Below, one piece after another: positions 41,573-50,800 of a DNA stretch of 64,000 bases; position 1 is the stretch's first letter; each line of letters starts with the position of its first letter. The notes beneath the pieces are model-generated. The model made no database searches, was not told the origin of the DNA, and saw only the letters and a list, made by a program, of their open reading frames with translations. The stretch spans positions 992,001-1,056,000 of the forward strand of contig NZ_QPES01000001.1 of NCBI RefSeq assembly GCF_009455685.1, written 5' to 3'. The position numbers were made by a program, and so were the translations under genes. This DNA is from Paraburkholderia hayleyella (GTDB taxonomy: Bacteria > Pseudomonadota > Gammaproteobacteria > Burkholderiales > Burkholderiaceae).

Positions 41573-44266
41573 TTACTTCAAGGCTTTTTCCACGATTTCC
41601 CGCACGTCCCGCGATTTGGCTTGTGCGGCGACCTTCTCTAGCGCGGCGTGCATGCCCTCGCGCAGAACCGGCGTGAAGCGCCGCCAGAGTTCTAACGAAC
41701 GTGCTAAACGCGCGGCAACCTGAGGATTGAGCGCATCGAGCGCGATGACCTGCTCCGCCCAGAACGCGTAACCCGAGCCATCCGCGGCGTGAAATTGCGC
41801 CGGATTGGCCATGCAGAAGCTGAAGATCAGCGAGCGGGCACGGTTCGGGTTTTTCAGGTTGAACGCGGGGTGTGTCATCAGCTTGCGCACTACGTCGATG
41901 ACATTCCGCGTGGCGCTGCCGCGCTGGGTTGCCTGTACCGCGAACCATTTGTCGATGACGAGTGGCTGGTTTTCGAAACGGCGATAGAAATCATCGAGCG
42001 CGGCCTCGGCCTGGGTGCCGCCGCTGGCTGCCGCGAGGCTGATCAGTGTGACGAGGGCGGCGGCGCGGTCGGTCATGTTGTTCGCTTCGGCGTACTGCGC
42101 ACGGGCCAGGCGTTCGGCGTCGGCGGTGTCGTCCAGTTCAGCCAGATACGACAGCGCGAGATGCTTGAGCGCACGTTGTCCCGCTGCTTCCGGCGTCGCG
42201 GCGTAGGGGCCGGGGGTACGGTTGTGCTCGTAGGCGACGCGCCATTCGTTCCTGAGTTCATGCGCCAGACGCTGACGTACAAACTGTCGTGCCTGATGCA
42301 CCGCCGCCGGATTCGATTCGGCCATCTGTTCGGCGAGATAGGCTTCGGAAGGCAGCATGAGCGCCAGTTCGCGGAAAGCGGGGGTGAGCGTTGCATCATT
42401 CAGCACGCGTGCGAACGCGGCGCTGAAGGCGTCATCCAGTTGCAGCGGTGCGCCGCGTGCGGCTTGCCCGGCGAGCGCGAGCAGCTCACGCGTGGCGAGC
42501 CGCTGGCCGGCCTCCCAGCGGTTGAAGGGATCGCTGTCGTGAGCGAGCAGGAATGCCAGTTCGTCCACGCTGTAATCGTAGGCCACGATCACGGGCGCGG
42601 AGAAGTTGCGCAACAGCGAGGGCAGCGGCCGCGCCGCAATATCTTCGAAGACGAAAGTCTGCTCGGCTTCGGTCAGTTCCAGCACGCGCGTGGTGCTGGC
42701 GGCGGCGTGGGCTTCTCCCGCGAGACGCAGTGGGAGATCCGCGCCACGGGCGTCGATCAGGCCAAGGGCAAATGGAATCAGCAACGGTTCAAGGGGGCGG
42801 GCGGCGGCATCGGGCGTCTGCGGGCCTGGCTGCTGCCTGAGGCTGACGCTATAGCGGTATGTCGCAGCGTCGTAGTGAGTGTCGACGGTCACGCGCGGCG
42901 TGCCCGCCTGGCTGTACCAGCGCTCGAATTGCGTCAGATCGCGCTGGTTCGCATCGGCGAGCGCATGGCGGAAATCGTCACAGGTCACCGCCTGGCCGTC
43001 GTGCCGCTGGAAGTACAGGTCCATGCCACGGCGAAAGCCCTCACGGCCAAAAAGCGTCTGATACATCCGCACGACTTCCGCGCCTTTTTCATAGACCGTC
43101 ATCGTGTAGAAATTGTTGATCTCGGTGTAGCTTTCCGGACGCACCGGATGTGCCATCGGGCCCGCATCTTCGGCGAACTGCGCCTGGCGCAGCACGCGCA
43201 CGTCTTCGATGCGCTTGGTCGCGCGCGCCGCAGCGTTGTGCTCGCCGCCCGCCATGTCGGCAGAAAATTCCTGATCGCGGAATACCGTCAACCCTTCTTT
43301 CAGGCTGAGCTGGAACCAGTCGCGGCAGGTGACGCGGTTGCCTGTCCAGTTGTGAAAATACTCGTGGCCGACCACGGCTTCCACATGAGCGAAGTCCGTA
43401 TCGGTCGCGGTTTCGGGGTTCGCCAGCACGTACTTCGTGTTGAAGATGTTGAGCCCCTTGTTTTCCATCGCGCCCATGTTGAAGTCGCTGACTGCGACGA
43501 TCATGAAGCGCTCCAGATCCAGCTCCAGGCCAAAGCGGGTTTCGTCCCAGCGAATGGCATGGATCAGCGAATCCATCGCATGCCGGGTTTTGTCGAGGTC
43601 CTGCGGTTCGACCCAGACTTGCAGCAGTTTGGTTTGCCCCGAGCGGCTGCGAATGCGCTCTTCGAGCGCAACCAGCTTGCCCGCGACGAGCGCAAACAGA
43701 TAGCAAGGCTTGCGAAACGGATCTTCCCAGCGCGCGAAGTGGCGGCCATCGGGCAGATCGCCCGTTTCGAGCAGATTGCCGTTGGAGAGCAACACGGGAT
43801 ACGCGGCCTTATCCGCGCGCAGCGTGACGTGATAGGCGGACATCACATCCGGGCGGTCGAGAAACCACGTGATGCGGTGAAAGCCTTCCGCTTCGCATTG
43901 CGTGAAAAAATTGCCGCCCGAGACATAAAGGCCCGATAGCGTTGTGTTTTGCCCAGGATTACAGCGGCCCACCAGGGTGAGCTCGAACGCGTCTGGCAGA
44001 TGCTCGAGTGTCAGGCCGTGTTCATGTGCGCGGAGAGCGGTATACGGCGCGCCGTCGAGCGCCGCGCTGACGAATTCGAGTTGCTCGCCCGCGAGCTCGA
44101 GTTGCCCGGCTCGCGCCGCATCGGGATTGCGCCGCATGCGCAGCGTGCTGGTGACTGTCGTGCAAGCGGGCGCGAGATCGAATTCAAGTGTGACCGTGTC
44201 GATCAAGAAGGGCGGCGGCGCGTAGTCGGCGCGGTGAATCACGGTGGAGGAGGTGGAATCGGCCAT
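41573..44266 (-). CDS. pepN: Aminopeptidase N (M1 family)
   Basis: 897 residues. Zinc aminopeptidase of broad specificity working in cytosolic peptide turnover. GAMENKGLNIFNTKYVLA is the exopeptidase motif, followed by VVGHEYFHNWTGNRVTCRDWFQLSLKEGLTVFRDQEF, giving HExxH-(18)-E. The long C-terminal helical domain typical of E. coli-type PepN is present. Start MADSTSSTVIHRADYAPP at 44266; the upstream extension of the open frame lacks features of a real N-terminus. Confidence 0.95.
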   Translation of the reverse strand: MADSTSSTVIHRADYAPPPFLIDTVTLEFDLAPACTTVTSTLRMRRNPDAARAGQLELAGEQLEFVSAALDGAPYTALRAHEHGLTLEHLPDAFELTLVGRCNPGQNTTLSGLYVSGGNFFTQCEAEGFHRITWFLDRPDVMSAYHVTLRADKAAYPVLLSNGNLLETGDLPDGRHFARWEDPFRKPCYLFALVAGKLVALEERIRSRSGQTKLLQVWVEPQDLDKTRHAMDSLIHAIRWDETRFGLELDLERFMIVAVSDFNMGAMENKGLNIFNTKYVLANPETATDTDFAHVEAVVGHEYFHNWTGNRVTCRDWFQLSLKEGLTVFRDQEFSADMAGGEHNAAARATKRIEDVRVLRQAQFAEDAGPMAHPVRPESYTEINNFYTMTVYEKGAEVVRMYQTLFGREGFRRGMDLYFQRHDGQAVTCDDFRHALADANQRDLTQFERWYSQAGTPRVTVDTHYDAATYRYSVSLRQQPGPQTPDAAARPLEPLLIPFALGLIDARGADLPLRLAGEAHAAASTTRVLELTEAEQTFVFEDIAARPLPSLLRNFSAPVIVAYDYSVDELAFLLAHDSDPFNRWEAGQRLATRELLALAGQAARGAPLQLDDAFSAAFARVLNDATLTPAFRELALMLPSEAYLAEQMAESNPAAVHQARQFVRQRLAHELRNEWRVAYEHNRTPGPYAATPEAAGQRALKHLALSYLAELDDTADAERLARAQYAEANNMTDRAAALVTLISLAAASGGTQAEAALDDFYRRFENQPLVIDKWFAVQATQRGSATRNVIDVVRKLMTHPAFNLKNPNRARSLIFSFCMANPAQFHAADGSGYAFWAEQVIALDALNPQVAARLARSLELWRRFTPVLREGMHAALEKVAAQAKSRDVREIVEKALK

Positions 44267-44462
44267 GAGCGTCGGAAGTGAAAGAGTGGGTTGGGTCGCC
44301 TGAAGCGCCGGGAACGCCGGCGCTAGGCAGCACGATTGCGCTGCAGGCATCCGGACGAGGCGTCTCATTGTACAAAGGCGCGTCGCGCATTGTGCCGTCT
44401 GCCTGGCTCAGCGTATTATCTGGGCGCTTCAAGCGAGCGATGATTGCCCTGAAAGGAAGACC

Positions 44463-45155
44463 ATGACACTCCAACGATGGACCCGCCCCATCACCCTCGC
44501 GCTAGTCGCGCTGGCTGCCCTGCTATCCGGTTGCACCACCTACGTGACGAGCCAGGTGACGGCATTTTCTGACTGGAGCGGCGCCGATGCCGCCCGCACC
44601 TATGCCTTCAACCGCGCCGCAGGCCAGCAAAACAACCTTGAGCAAGCCACCTACGAACAGCTCGTGGCCAATGAACTGGCCACACATGCCTTCTATCAGG
44701 TGAAACCCGCTGAGGCGAACTACCTGGTGAAGCTGGCGTATAGCGTGCGTCAGGACACGATAACCGTGGCGCAGCCGGTGTATTACTCCAATCCCTGGCC
44801 GTATTACTGGGGCGGGCCCATTGACCCATGGGGGCCTTACGGGCCATTTCCGGCGGGTTATGTGAACCAGAGCTATCCGGTGTTTGCACATAGCCTGAAC
44901 ATCCGGATCGCGGAGCGTGTGAGCGGCAAGGAGGTCTATCGCGTGGAGGCGCGCAACGTCGATCAACAGCCCGCGCTGGTCTACGCCATGCCGTATCTCG
45001 TGCGCAGTGCCCTGGCGGATTTTCCGCTGGGTAATGGCGTGGTCCGCACCGTCAGGATTCCGTTGGCGCCTCCTGCCGCTGGCCGCAACGAGGTGCCCGT
45101 GGTTACCCCCGCGATGCCCGCTGCACCGGCTTCCGCGGTGAAGACGGTGCAATAG
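44463..45155 (+). CDS. DUF4136 domain-containing lipoprotein
   Basis: 230 residues. The signal peptide ends in a lipobox (LLSGC), so the mature protein should be acylated and anchored at the outer membrane. DWSGADAARTYAFNR and the following region fit DUF4136, whose function is unknown. A Tyr/Pro/Trp-rich patch (NPWPYYWGGPIDPWGPYGPF) lies mid-protein. The stop codon TAG falls inside the first unit of an 11-bp tandem repeat that fills the downstream spacer. Confidence 0.85.
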   Translation: MTLQRWTRPITLALVALAALLSGCTTYVTSQVTAFSDWSGADAARTYAFNRAAGQQNNLEQATYEQLVANELATHAFYQVKPAEANYLVKLAYSVRQDTITVAQPVYYSNPWPYYWGGPIDPWGPYGPFPAGYVNQSYPVFAHSLNIRIAERVSGKEVYRVEARNVDQQPALVYAMPYLVRSALADFPLGNGVVRTVRIPLAPPAAGRNEVPVVTPAMPAAPASAVKTVQ

Positions 45156-45226
45156 CACGCCAATAGCACGCCAATAGCACGCCAATAGCACGCCAATAGC
45201 ACGCCAATAGCACGCCAATAGCACGC
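45150..45226. repeat. Seven 11-bp tandem repeats at the DUF4136 gene end
   Basis: CAATAGCACGC is repeated seven times without a mismatch. The TAG stop codon of the upstream gene is inside unit one, so every unit carries an in-frame-type TAG. Perfect identity suggests recent slippage and variable copy number. Confidence 0.97.
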
Positions 45227-45274
45227 GGCGGGTGGGCGCCGCGGCAACGTGGGCCTGGCCGCTGCGCGCCTTGA

Positions 45275-45847
45275 CTAAAAACCCACGCCCAAAACCAGCA
45301 AGATCCCGAGCACGACAAACATGACCGCCGCGATTCCGTGCACCAGCCTGGGCGACAGCGCATGAGCGAAACGGTCGCCGAGGAGGATCGCGGGCACGTT
45401 CGCCAGCATCATGCCAAGGGTCGTGCCGAGCACCACGCCAAAAAAATCATGGAAACGCGCGGCAAGCGCCACGGTGGCGAGCTGGGTTTTATCGCCCATT
45501 TCCGCGAGAAAAAAAGTGATGACCGTTGCGCCGAAAACCCCGAGCTGGGTCCGGGTGGCGCGCGCATCGTCGGCATCGAGCTTGTCGGGAATCAGAATCC
45601 ATAGCCCCATGGCGATAAACGATGCCGCTAGCACCCAGCGCATCGCGCCCGGTGTGACGAGTGCGCCCAGCCAGGCGCCCAGCGCACCCGCGCCGGCATG
45701 GTTCACGAGCGTGGCGACCAGCACCCCGAGAATGATCGGCAGCGGCTTGCGATAGCGCGCGGCGAGTACGAGTGAGAGCAACTGGGTTTTATCACCGATT
45801 TCAGCGAGCGCGACGGCGCCGGTGGAGATCAGGAAGGCTTGAGTCAT
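45275..45847 (-). CDS. GDT1/TMEM165-family Mn2+ transporter (MneA-like)
   Basis: 190 residues, about six membrane helices in two repeats, each with the family motif: ALAEIGDKTQLLSLVLA near the N-terminus and FLAEMGDKTQLATVALA in the middle. Members export Mn2+ or exchange Ca2+/Mn2+ for protons across the inner membrane. The leader contains a yybP-ykoY manganese riboswitch, which supports a manganese efflux role. Start MTQAFLISTG at 45847. Confidence 0.9.
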   Translation of the reverse strand: MTQAFLISTGAVALAEIGDKTQLLSLVLAARYRKPLPIILGVLVATLVNHAGAGALGAWLGALVTPGAMRWVLAASFIAMGLWILIPDKLDADDARATRTQLGVFGATVITFFLAEMGDKTQLATVALAARFHDFFGVVLGTTLGMMLANVPAILLGDRFAHALSPRLVHGIAAVMFVVLGILLVLGVGF

Positions 45848-45917
45848 TTTTGTGGGGTATCCCCGGGCCGAAATGTGTGCGAGCGACGATCCACGACACA
45901 CCGGGCCCGATAGCGGT

Positions 45918-46076
45918 AGTCATGGATCATCGGTCTCGCCAGGCCAGAGGCTGCGGCTGCCATGGCCCGACAGGCCAAGTTTGTTGACAGGCGCCCCCGC
46001 AGCGTGCGCGCCAGGTCTCTGAGTGAAACGGCTCAGAAGACGTGGAGCCAGTGCGGGGCGGCTACTCCCCAATGAA
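45918..46076 (-). ncRNA. yybP-ykoY manganese riboswitch
   Basis: The minus strand carries GGGGAGTAGCCGCCCC, then CCACGTCTTC, and later CTGTCAACAAACTTGGCC with GC-rich pairing and a GGCGAGACCGATGATCC end. The GGGGAGTAGC 5' motif and GTCAACAxACTxGG internal-loop motif are the conserved metal-binding sequences of yybP-ykoY RNAs. It precedes a GDT1-family gene by about 70 nt, a known riboswitch-gene pairing. Ends are approximate. Confidence 0.88.
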
Positions 46077-46162
46077 GGGCGGAGTCTAGCATGGGAAAGG
46101 CTGACGCGCCGACGCGTCAAAAATACGAAAAGCTGTATCGCTGAAACGTTGCCTGGCGGGGA

Positions 46163-47251
46163 TCAGCTCGCGTCGAGCGCCGCGGCTTCGGCTTGCGACC
46201 CATGCCAGTGCGCATCGAGCCGGGCGAGCAGCGCGCTGCGCTCGGCGGGAGTGATGAACGATGCCTCGAAGCTGTTGCGCAGCAGTGTATACACCGACGC
46301 GTCGTCCAGCCCGAGTGCTTCGGCGCTGGCCAGATAGTTCGCGTTGACATAGCCGCCGAAATAAGCCGGGTCGTCCGAATTCACGGTCACGGCCACGCCC
46401 TGGTCGAGCAGTGCCTTGAGCGTGTGCTGGGCCATGTCGTCGAACACGCAGAGTTTCAGGTTCGACAGCGGACACACCGTGAGCGCCACTCGCGTTTGCG
46501 CAAGACGGGCGACCAGCGCCGGGTCTTCGATGCTGCGCACGCCGTGATCCAGGCGGTCCACTTGCAGCAGATCAAGGGCTTCATAGATATAGGCCGGCGG
46601 CCCTTCCTCGCCTGCGTGCGCGACGCATTTCAACCCCAGCGAACGTGCCCGGGCAAAGACGCGTTCGAATTTCGCCGGAGGATGGCCGGCTTCCGATGAA
46701 TCGAGCCCGACGCCAATCAGGCGGTGCGCGTATTGCTCAAAGAGTGGCAGGGCGGCATCAAAGGTGGCGAGCGCATCGTCTTCAGGCAGATGGCGCAGGA
46801 AACACAGGATCAGCTTGCTGCTCAGACCGCGCGTTTCGGCCTCGGCCAGCGCCCGCTCGATGCCCGCCACGACGGCCGCAAGCGGCACGCCGCGTTCGGT
46901 GTGGGTCTGCGGATCGAAAAAGATTTCGGCATGCGCGACATGATCGGCCAGCGCCCGTTCGGTGTAGGCGCGGGTCATGTCGTAGAAATCCTGTTCTGTC
47001 AGCAAGACGCTCGCCCCCGCGTAATAGATGTCGAGAAACGATTGCAGGTCGGTAAAGGCATAGGCTTCCCGCAATGCTTCGATGCTGCCGTAGGCAAGCT
47101 TCACCCCATTGCGCTCAGCCAGTTTGAAGATCAGCTCGGGCTCAAGCGAGCCTTCAATATGAATGTGCAACTCGGCCTTGGGCGCGGTGGCGATTTTGTT
47201 GGCGAAAGCGGTGGTGAATGAAGGGGCTGCGGGGGTGGAGGTAGGGCGCAT
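46163..47251 (-). CDS. add: Adenosine/adenine deaminase
   Basis: 362 residues. TIM-barrel zinc deaminase: AELHIHIEGSLEPEL (HxH), VAHAGEE (third His and Glu), LDHGVRSIEDP and VTVNSDDPAYFGGY (Asp-Asp) are the active-site motifs. Converts adenosine to inosine, or adenine to hypoxanthine: the FGGY-type ending of the last motif also occurs in adenine deaminases of the yeast Aah1 group, so substrate is open. Separated from xdhC by a tandem repeat; both are purine-salvage genes on the minus strand. Confidence 0.85.
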   Translation of the reverse strand: MRPTSTPAAPSFTTAFANKIATAPKAELHIHIEGSLEPELIFKLAERNGVKLAYGSIEALREAYAFTDLQSFLDIYYAGASVLLTEQDFYDMTRAYTERALADHVAHAEIFFDPQTHTERGVPLAAVVAGIERALAEAETRGLSSKLILCFLRHLPEDDALATFDAALPLFEQYAHRLIGVGLDSSEAGHPPAKFERVFARARSLGLKCVAHAGEEGPPAYIYEALDLLQVDRLDHGVRSIEDPALVARLAQTRVALTVCPLSNLKLCVFDDMAQHTLKALLDQGVAVTVNSDDPAYFGGYVNANYLASAEALGLDDASVYTLLRNSFEASFITPAERSALLARLDAHWHGSQAEAAALDAS

Positions 47252-47292
47252 GACGGGAAGCAGGTCCGGATGAGGGCGAGTGGAAAATCAGC

Positions 47293-47320
47293 GATCAACG
47301 ATCAACGATCAACGATCAAC
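47293..47320. repeat. GATCAAC 7-bp tandem repeats at the xdhC stop
   Basis: Four perfect GATCAAC units. The xdhC stop codon (TCA on plus at 47316-47318) lies inside the last unit. Confidence 0.92.
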
Positions 47321-48401
47321 GGCGCGTCGTTGTATGGGCCGCGGAAGCCGTGTGGCCGGGCTCATGGGTTTCGTAGGCTTGCAAAAGCTGCGCTGCCGTG
47401 GCGATGGCGATGCTTTCGGGCGCCTTGTCGGCGATGCCTGCTATGCCCAGCGGACATTGCATGCGCGCGATCTGCATGGGATCGATGCCCAGTGCGGCGA
47501 GGCGCTGTTCGAATTGCTGGCGGCGGGCGTAGGAGCCGAGCAAGCCAAAAAACGCGTAATCGCCACGGCGCAAGATGCACTCGGCGAGCGCGAGGTCGCG
47601 CATGTAATCCTGGGTCATGACGACGAAATAGCTCTGCGGCGCGGCTTGCATGACCGCTTGCGTGGCGTCGGAGCAGGCATCGAAGTGCAGGTCGGGATGA
47701 GCGTCGGGGGCGTGCAGCATGTCGTCTGGCGGGAATGCCGCGCCGGGCTCATCCACCCAGTGGACCCGGCAGGGCAACGTGGCCAGCACGCGCACCAGTG
47801 CGGCGCCCAGATGGCCCGCGCCGAAAAGCTCAATGGCGAATTCGCGGGCCACGAGGGTTTCGGTGAGCAGCGCGCTCGCGTTCGCACTTTCGTTTGCGCT
47901 CATGCCTGAGGCGCTGGCGTGGTCCCAGAGCAGGCAGTCGGCGCGTTCGGCACCCGCTTCCGGCTCGGAGAGCAGCACGGCTTCGGCCGCGCTGGCCGTC
48001 GTGGCGAAAGCCACGCTGCGCACAGTGGCTTCGCCGTGGGCGAGACGCCGCGCGAGCGTCGTGACCCAACCCAGGTCCCCGATATCAAGCCGTTCGAATG
48101 CGAGCACGACTGCGCCACCGCAGCATTGCCCGAGGCTGGGGCCGAGCGCGAAGCGTTCGAGCCGCCGCAGATGCGCGACGCGCATGCCATCACGTAGTAG
48201 CTTGCGAGCGGTGTCGATGGCTTTCCATTCGAGATGACCGCCGCCAATGGTGTGACGCGTGGCATCGCGCGTGACGATCATCTTGGTGCCGGCATCGCGC
48301 GGTGCGGAGCCTTCCGCGCGCGCGACCGTGACCAGCACCACGGCATCGCCATGCGCTAGCAGTTGTTGCAGATCGGCAAGCCAGGTTTGCATCCGGGGCA
48401 T
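47316..48401 (-). CDS. xdhC: Xanthine dehydrogenase accessory protein XdhC
   Basis: About 361 residues. XdhC binds the molybdenum cofactor, protects it during sulfuration and inserts it into xanthine dehydrogenase. VLVTVARAEGSAPRDAGTKMIVTRD is the N-terminal signature; the C-terminal Rossmann-like domain contains FGAGHLGAALVRVLATLPCRVHWVDE. Start taken at ATG 48401; ATG 48392 gives a shorter form. No good ribosome-binding site for either. A Ser/Ala/Asn-rich insert (SGMSANESANASA) mid-protein looks expanded. Confidence 0.88.
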   Translation of the reverse strand: MPRMQTWLADLQQLLAHGDAVVLVTVARAEGSAPRDAGTKMIVTRDATRHTIGGGHLEWKAIDTARKLLRDGMRVAHLRRLERFALGPSLGQCCGGAVVLAFERLDIGDLGWVTTLARRLAHGEATVRSVAFATTASAAEAVLLSEPEAGAERADCLLWDHASASGMSANESANASALLTETLVAREFAIELFGAGHLGAALVRVLATLPCRVHWVDEPGAAFPPDDMLHAPDAHPDLHFDACSDATQAVMQAAPQSYFVVMTQDYMRDLALAECILRRGDYAFFGLLGSYARRQQFEQRLAALGIDPMQIARMQCPLGIAGIADKAPESIAIATAAQLLQAYETHEPGHTASAAHTTTRR

Positions 48402-48442
48402 TATTTTCTGGGTGGTCTGACGGCAGGTGTCTGCCAGACCGG

Positions 48443-48967
48443 TTAAGGGCGTGCCGCCTGACGGGCACGATTGCGGTGACGCCACAGGCTCAGCACCAAT
48501 GGAATAAACGCCAGCACGAAGGCGATAAGCGACCAGCCTGGCAGTGAGATCCCGAGCACTGGCGGATAAAGGGTTTCGCACAGTCCGCCGACCTTGAAGA
48601 CACTGGGCAGCCAGGTGGCGGGCGGCAGGCTGTCGATGATGGGCTGGAGTGCATCGAAGCCGCAACTGAAGCCAGGATTGGCCTGCACATACATATGGCG
48701 CGCCGCGGTGACGATGCCCCCGGCAGCGGCGAGCGCGGCCATCGCTTCGAGTACGCGGACCCCGGTCCAGCTGTGAAAACGCGCTCCCAGGAAGGCGAAC
48801 AGCGCGATGAGCAAAAAGAAATAGCGCTGCAAAATGCACAGCGGGCACGGGTCTTCATGGCGGACATGCTGAAAATACAGAGCACCGGCGACGAGTCCGA
48901 GGCAAACCAGTCCAAGCAGAACTAGCATCAGGCGCTCGTGGCGCAGCGTAGCGGAGGGGTAGTTCAT
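48443..48967 (-). CDS. dsbB: Disulfide bond formation protein DsbB
   Basis: 174 residues, four membrane helices. Reoxidises DsbA by passing electrons to quinones. The essential pairs are C41/C44 in CPLC and C102/C130 in the second periplasmic loop; a conserved Arg follows the first pair (LQRYFF). Start at ATG 48967 rather than the upstream TTG. Confidence 0.93.
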   Translation of the reverse strand: MNYPSATLRHERLMLVLLGLVCLGLVAGALYFQHVRHEDPCPLCILQRYFFLLIALFAFLGARFHSWTGVRVLEAMAALAAAGGIVTAARHMYVQANPGFSCGFDALQPIIDSLPPATWLPSVFKVGGLCETLYPPVLGISLPGWSLIAFVLAFIPLVLSLWRHRNRARQAARP

Positions 48968-49178
48968 AGATCGCAATGTGACAAAAAGGAAAGAGGGAGG
49001 CAGAAAAGACGACCGGAAAAGAGACGGGTGAGCAGGGTTGAGCCGATGCTCCGATGTCTTGGGGACGACGCAATGGGACGATTCTAGCGCGAAGCCTGGT
49101 TGTGCTTGCAGCCAGGCTTCGCGCCATCCACGGCAATCGGGTGGATCGGCGCGGCGGATAGGGCGTTGAGCGGGTGCG

Positions 49179-50564
49179 CTAGCGGATGGTATTGAGCACG
49201 GCTTCCACGGCCAGACCGATCGCTAGCAGCGTTTCGTCCTGAAACGGCGCGGCAGCGAGCATCAGGCCCACGGGCGCGCTGCCGTGAGGATGGCACGGCA
49301 GAGACAGCGCGCAGCTATTAAGGAAATTAAACACGCTGGGGTTGCGTAGCACGAGCGCATTGACGCGCGTAAATACGCTATCGGCGGCATCGGTATGGGC
49401 GAAATCGGCGATGCGTGGCGCAATGATGGGTACCGTCGGCGCGACGAGCGCATCAAAGCGCTGCCACAGCGGCTCAGCGGCTGCCTGCATGGCACGGCGC
49501 TCCGCAAGCAGATCGAGATAATCGGCGGCGCTGGCAGGCTGGCCTTTCAGAATGCGGCTTAGCACGCGCGGGTCGTATTGCTGCCGATGCTGCTCGAGTA
49601 GCGGCCGCTGCCAGGCATAAGCTTCGATGGGCGAAAAACCGAAACGGTTGATTTCCGGTAACCGTTCCAGCGGCGCAAAACGAATCTCGCTGACAATCGC
49701 TCCCGCGGCGTCCAGATGACGTAACGCAGTTTCTATGGCGCGGGCTACGGCGGGTTCGACATCGTCCGTGACGTAATGGTTTAGCACACCCAGCCGCACA
49801 CCTTCCAGTGGCCGGGCGGCCGGGATTTCAGGGGCGAGATCTGCGAGCAGCCGGTCCAGCAATGCGCAACAGGCGACTGAGACGCCGATGGGGCCATACG
49901 AATCGAGCGAAGGCGCAAGCGGCACGCCGCCTTGCAGCGGAATGCGCGCTGCGGTTGGCTTGAAGCCGGTCAGGCCACACAGCGCCGCCGGAATGCGGAT
50001 CGAGCCGCCGGTATCGCTGGCGAGTGCCACTGCCGCCATGCCATCCGCGACCGATGCCGCCGCGCCCGACGACGAGCCGCCTGCAATCCGCTCAGCGCCT
50101 GGCACAGCGCGCTGATAGGGTGAAAGAGGGGTGCCGTAATGCGGGTTTAGACCGAGCCCCGAGAAGGCAAATTCGCTCATGTTGGTGCGCCCGATGAAGA
50201 CCGCACCCGCGCGTCGTAGCCGCGCAACAACGGGCGCATCGACCCGTGCGGGCGCAGCGTGGGCGAGCACGGTTGAGCCCGCCCGCGTGACTTGGCCTGC
50301 GATATCGAACAGGTCTTTCACTGAAACCGGGATGCCCGCCAAGGGTGACAGCACGATGCCCGAGGCGCGTAACTGGTCCAGCGCTGCGGCGGTGGCACGC
50401 GCCTCGCGGGCGTTTGATTCAAGGAAGACGGTCGCGCCCTGGCCGGCTGGGTGGCTGATCCGCTCAAGAGCGGTTTCGATCAGGGCGCGGCTGGTGGTGC
50501 GCCCGGTGGCGAGATCGGCGGCAAGCTGGGCGAGGGGAGGAAAGGAGGAGGCAATGTCAGGCAT
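49179..50564 (-). CDS. Amidase (amidase signature family)
   Basis: 461 residues. Ser-cisSer-Lys hydrolase: Lys in IPVSVKDLFD, cis-Ser in GGSSSGAAASVADGMA and the nucleophile in SDTGGSIRIPAAL. It hydrolyses a small amide; the substrate is not predictable, and it is not the GatA of the tRNA amidotransferase by context (no gatB/gatC). Start at 50564. Confidence 0.88.
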   Translation of the reverse strand: MPDIASSFPPLAQLAADLATGRTTSRALIETALERISHPAGQGATVFLESNAREARATAAALDQLRASGIVLSPLAGIPVSVKDLFDIAGQVTRAGSTVLAHAAPARVDAPVVARLRRAGAVFIGRTNMSEFAFSGLGLNPHYGTPLSPYQRAVPGAERIAGGSSSGAAASVADGMAAVALASDTGGSIRIPAALCGLTGFKPTAARIPLQGGVPLAPSLDSYGPIGVSVACCALLDRLLADLAPEIPAARPLEGVRLGVLNHYVTDDVEPAVARAIETALRHLDAAGAIVSEIRFAPLERLPEINRFGFSPIEAYAWQRPLLEQHRQQYDPRVLSRILKGQPASAADYLDLLAERRAMQAAAEPLWQRFDALVAPTVPIIAPRIADFAHTDAADSVFTRVNALVLRNPSVFNFLNSCALSLPCHPHGSAPVGLMLAAAPFQDETLLAIGLAVEAVLNTIR

Positions 50565-50639
50565 AAGAAAACTGGGCAATCCGGTTGTGGACAGGCGGCT
50601 CGGGGAGCGATGGGGAGCGGGGCTGGCGCATCACGCGGT

Positions 50640-50673
50640 TAATAAGGCTAGACACACGGCTAATAAGGCTAGA
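50640..50673. repeat. Direct repeat TAATAAGGCTAGA between amidase and antiporter genes
   Basis: The 13-bp sequence occurs at 50640-50652 and 50661-50673 with 21-bp period. The pair is enclosed by ACGCGGTT/AACCGCGT, so the whole could also form a stem. Confidence 0.75.
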
Positions 50674-50800
50674 AACCGCGTCGGCAGGCGCGCCGTGGGT
50701 GCATTGTAGATCGGTAACGGATTGTTTTACTGCGGCTGGGGATGCCTCGTGGGTTACCATTTGCTTCCCGAAATTACGTTATGTAAGAAGGAGCGGTTCT

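Noticed and set aside
41789..43939. 716-residue plus-strand frame opposite pepN
   Set aside because: Antisense of a real M1 aminopeptidase with HExxH and GAMEN motifs; it has no ribosome-binding site or recognisable domain.
45150..45226. CRISPR array
   Set aside because: Units are 11 bp and contiguous without spacers, so this is a simple tandem repeat.
45103..45363. Minus-strand frames encoding repeated CYWRAIGVLLA peptides
   Set aside because: They arise only from translating the 11-bp tandem repeat and have no start signal.
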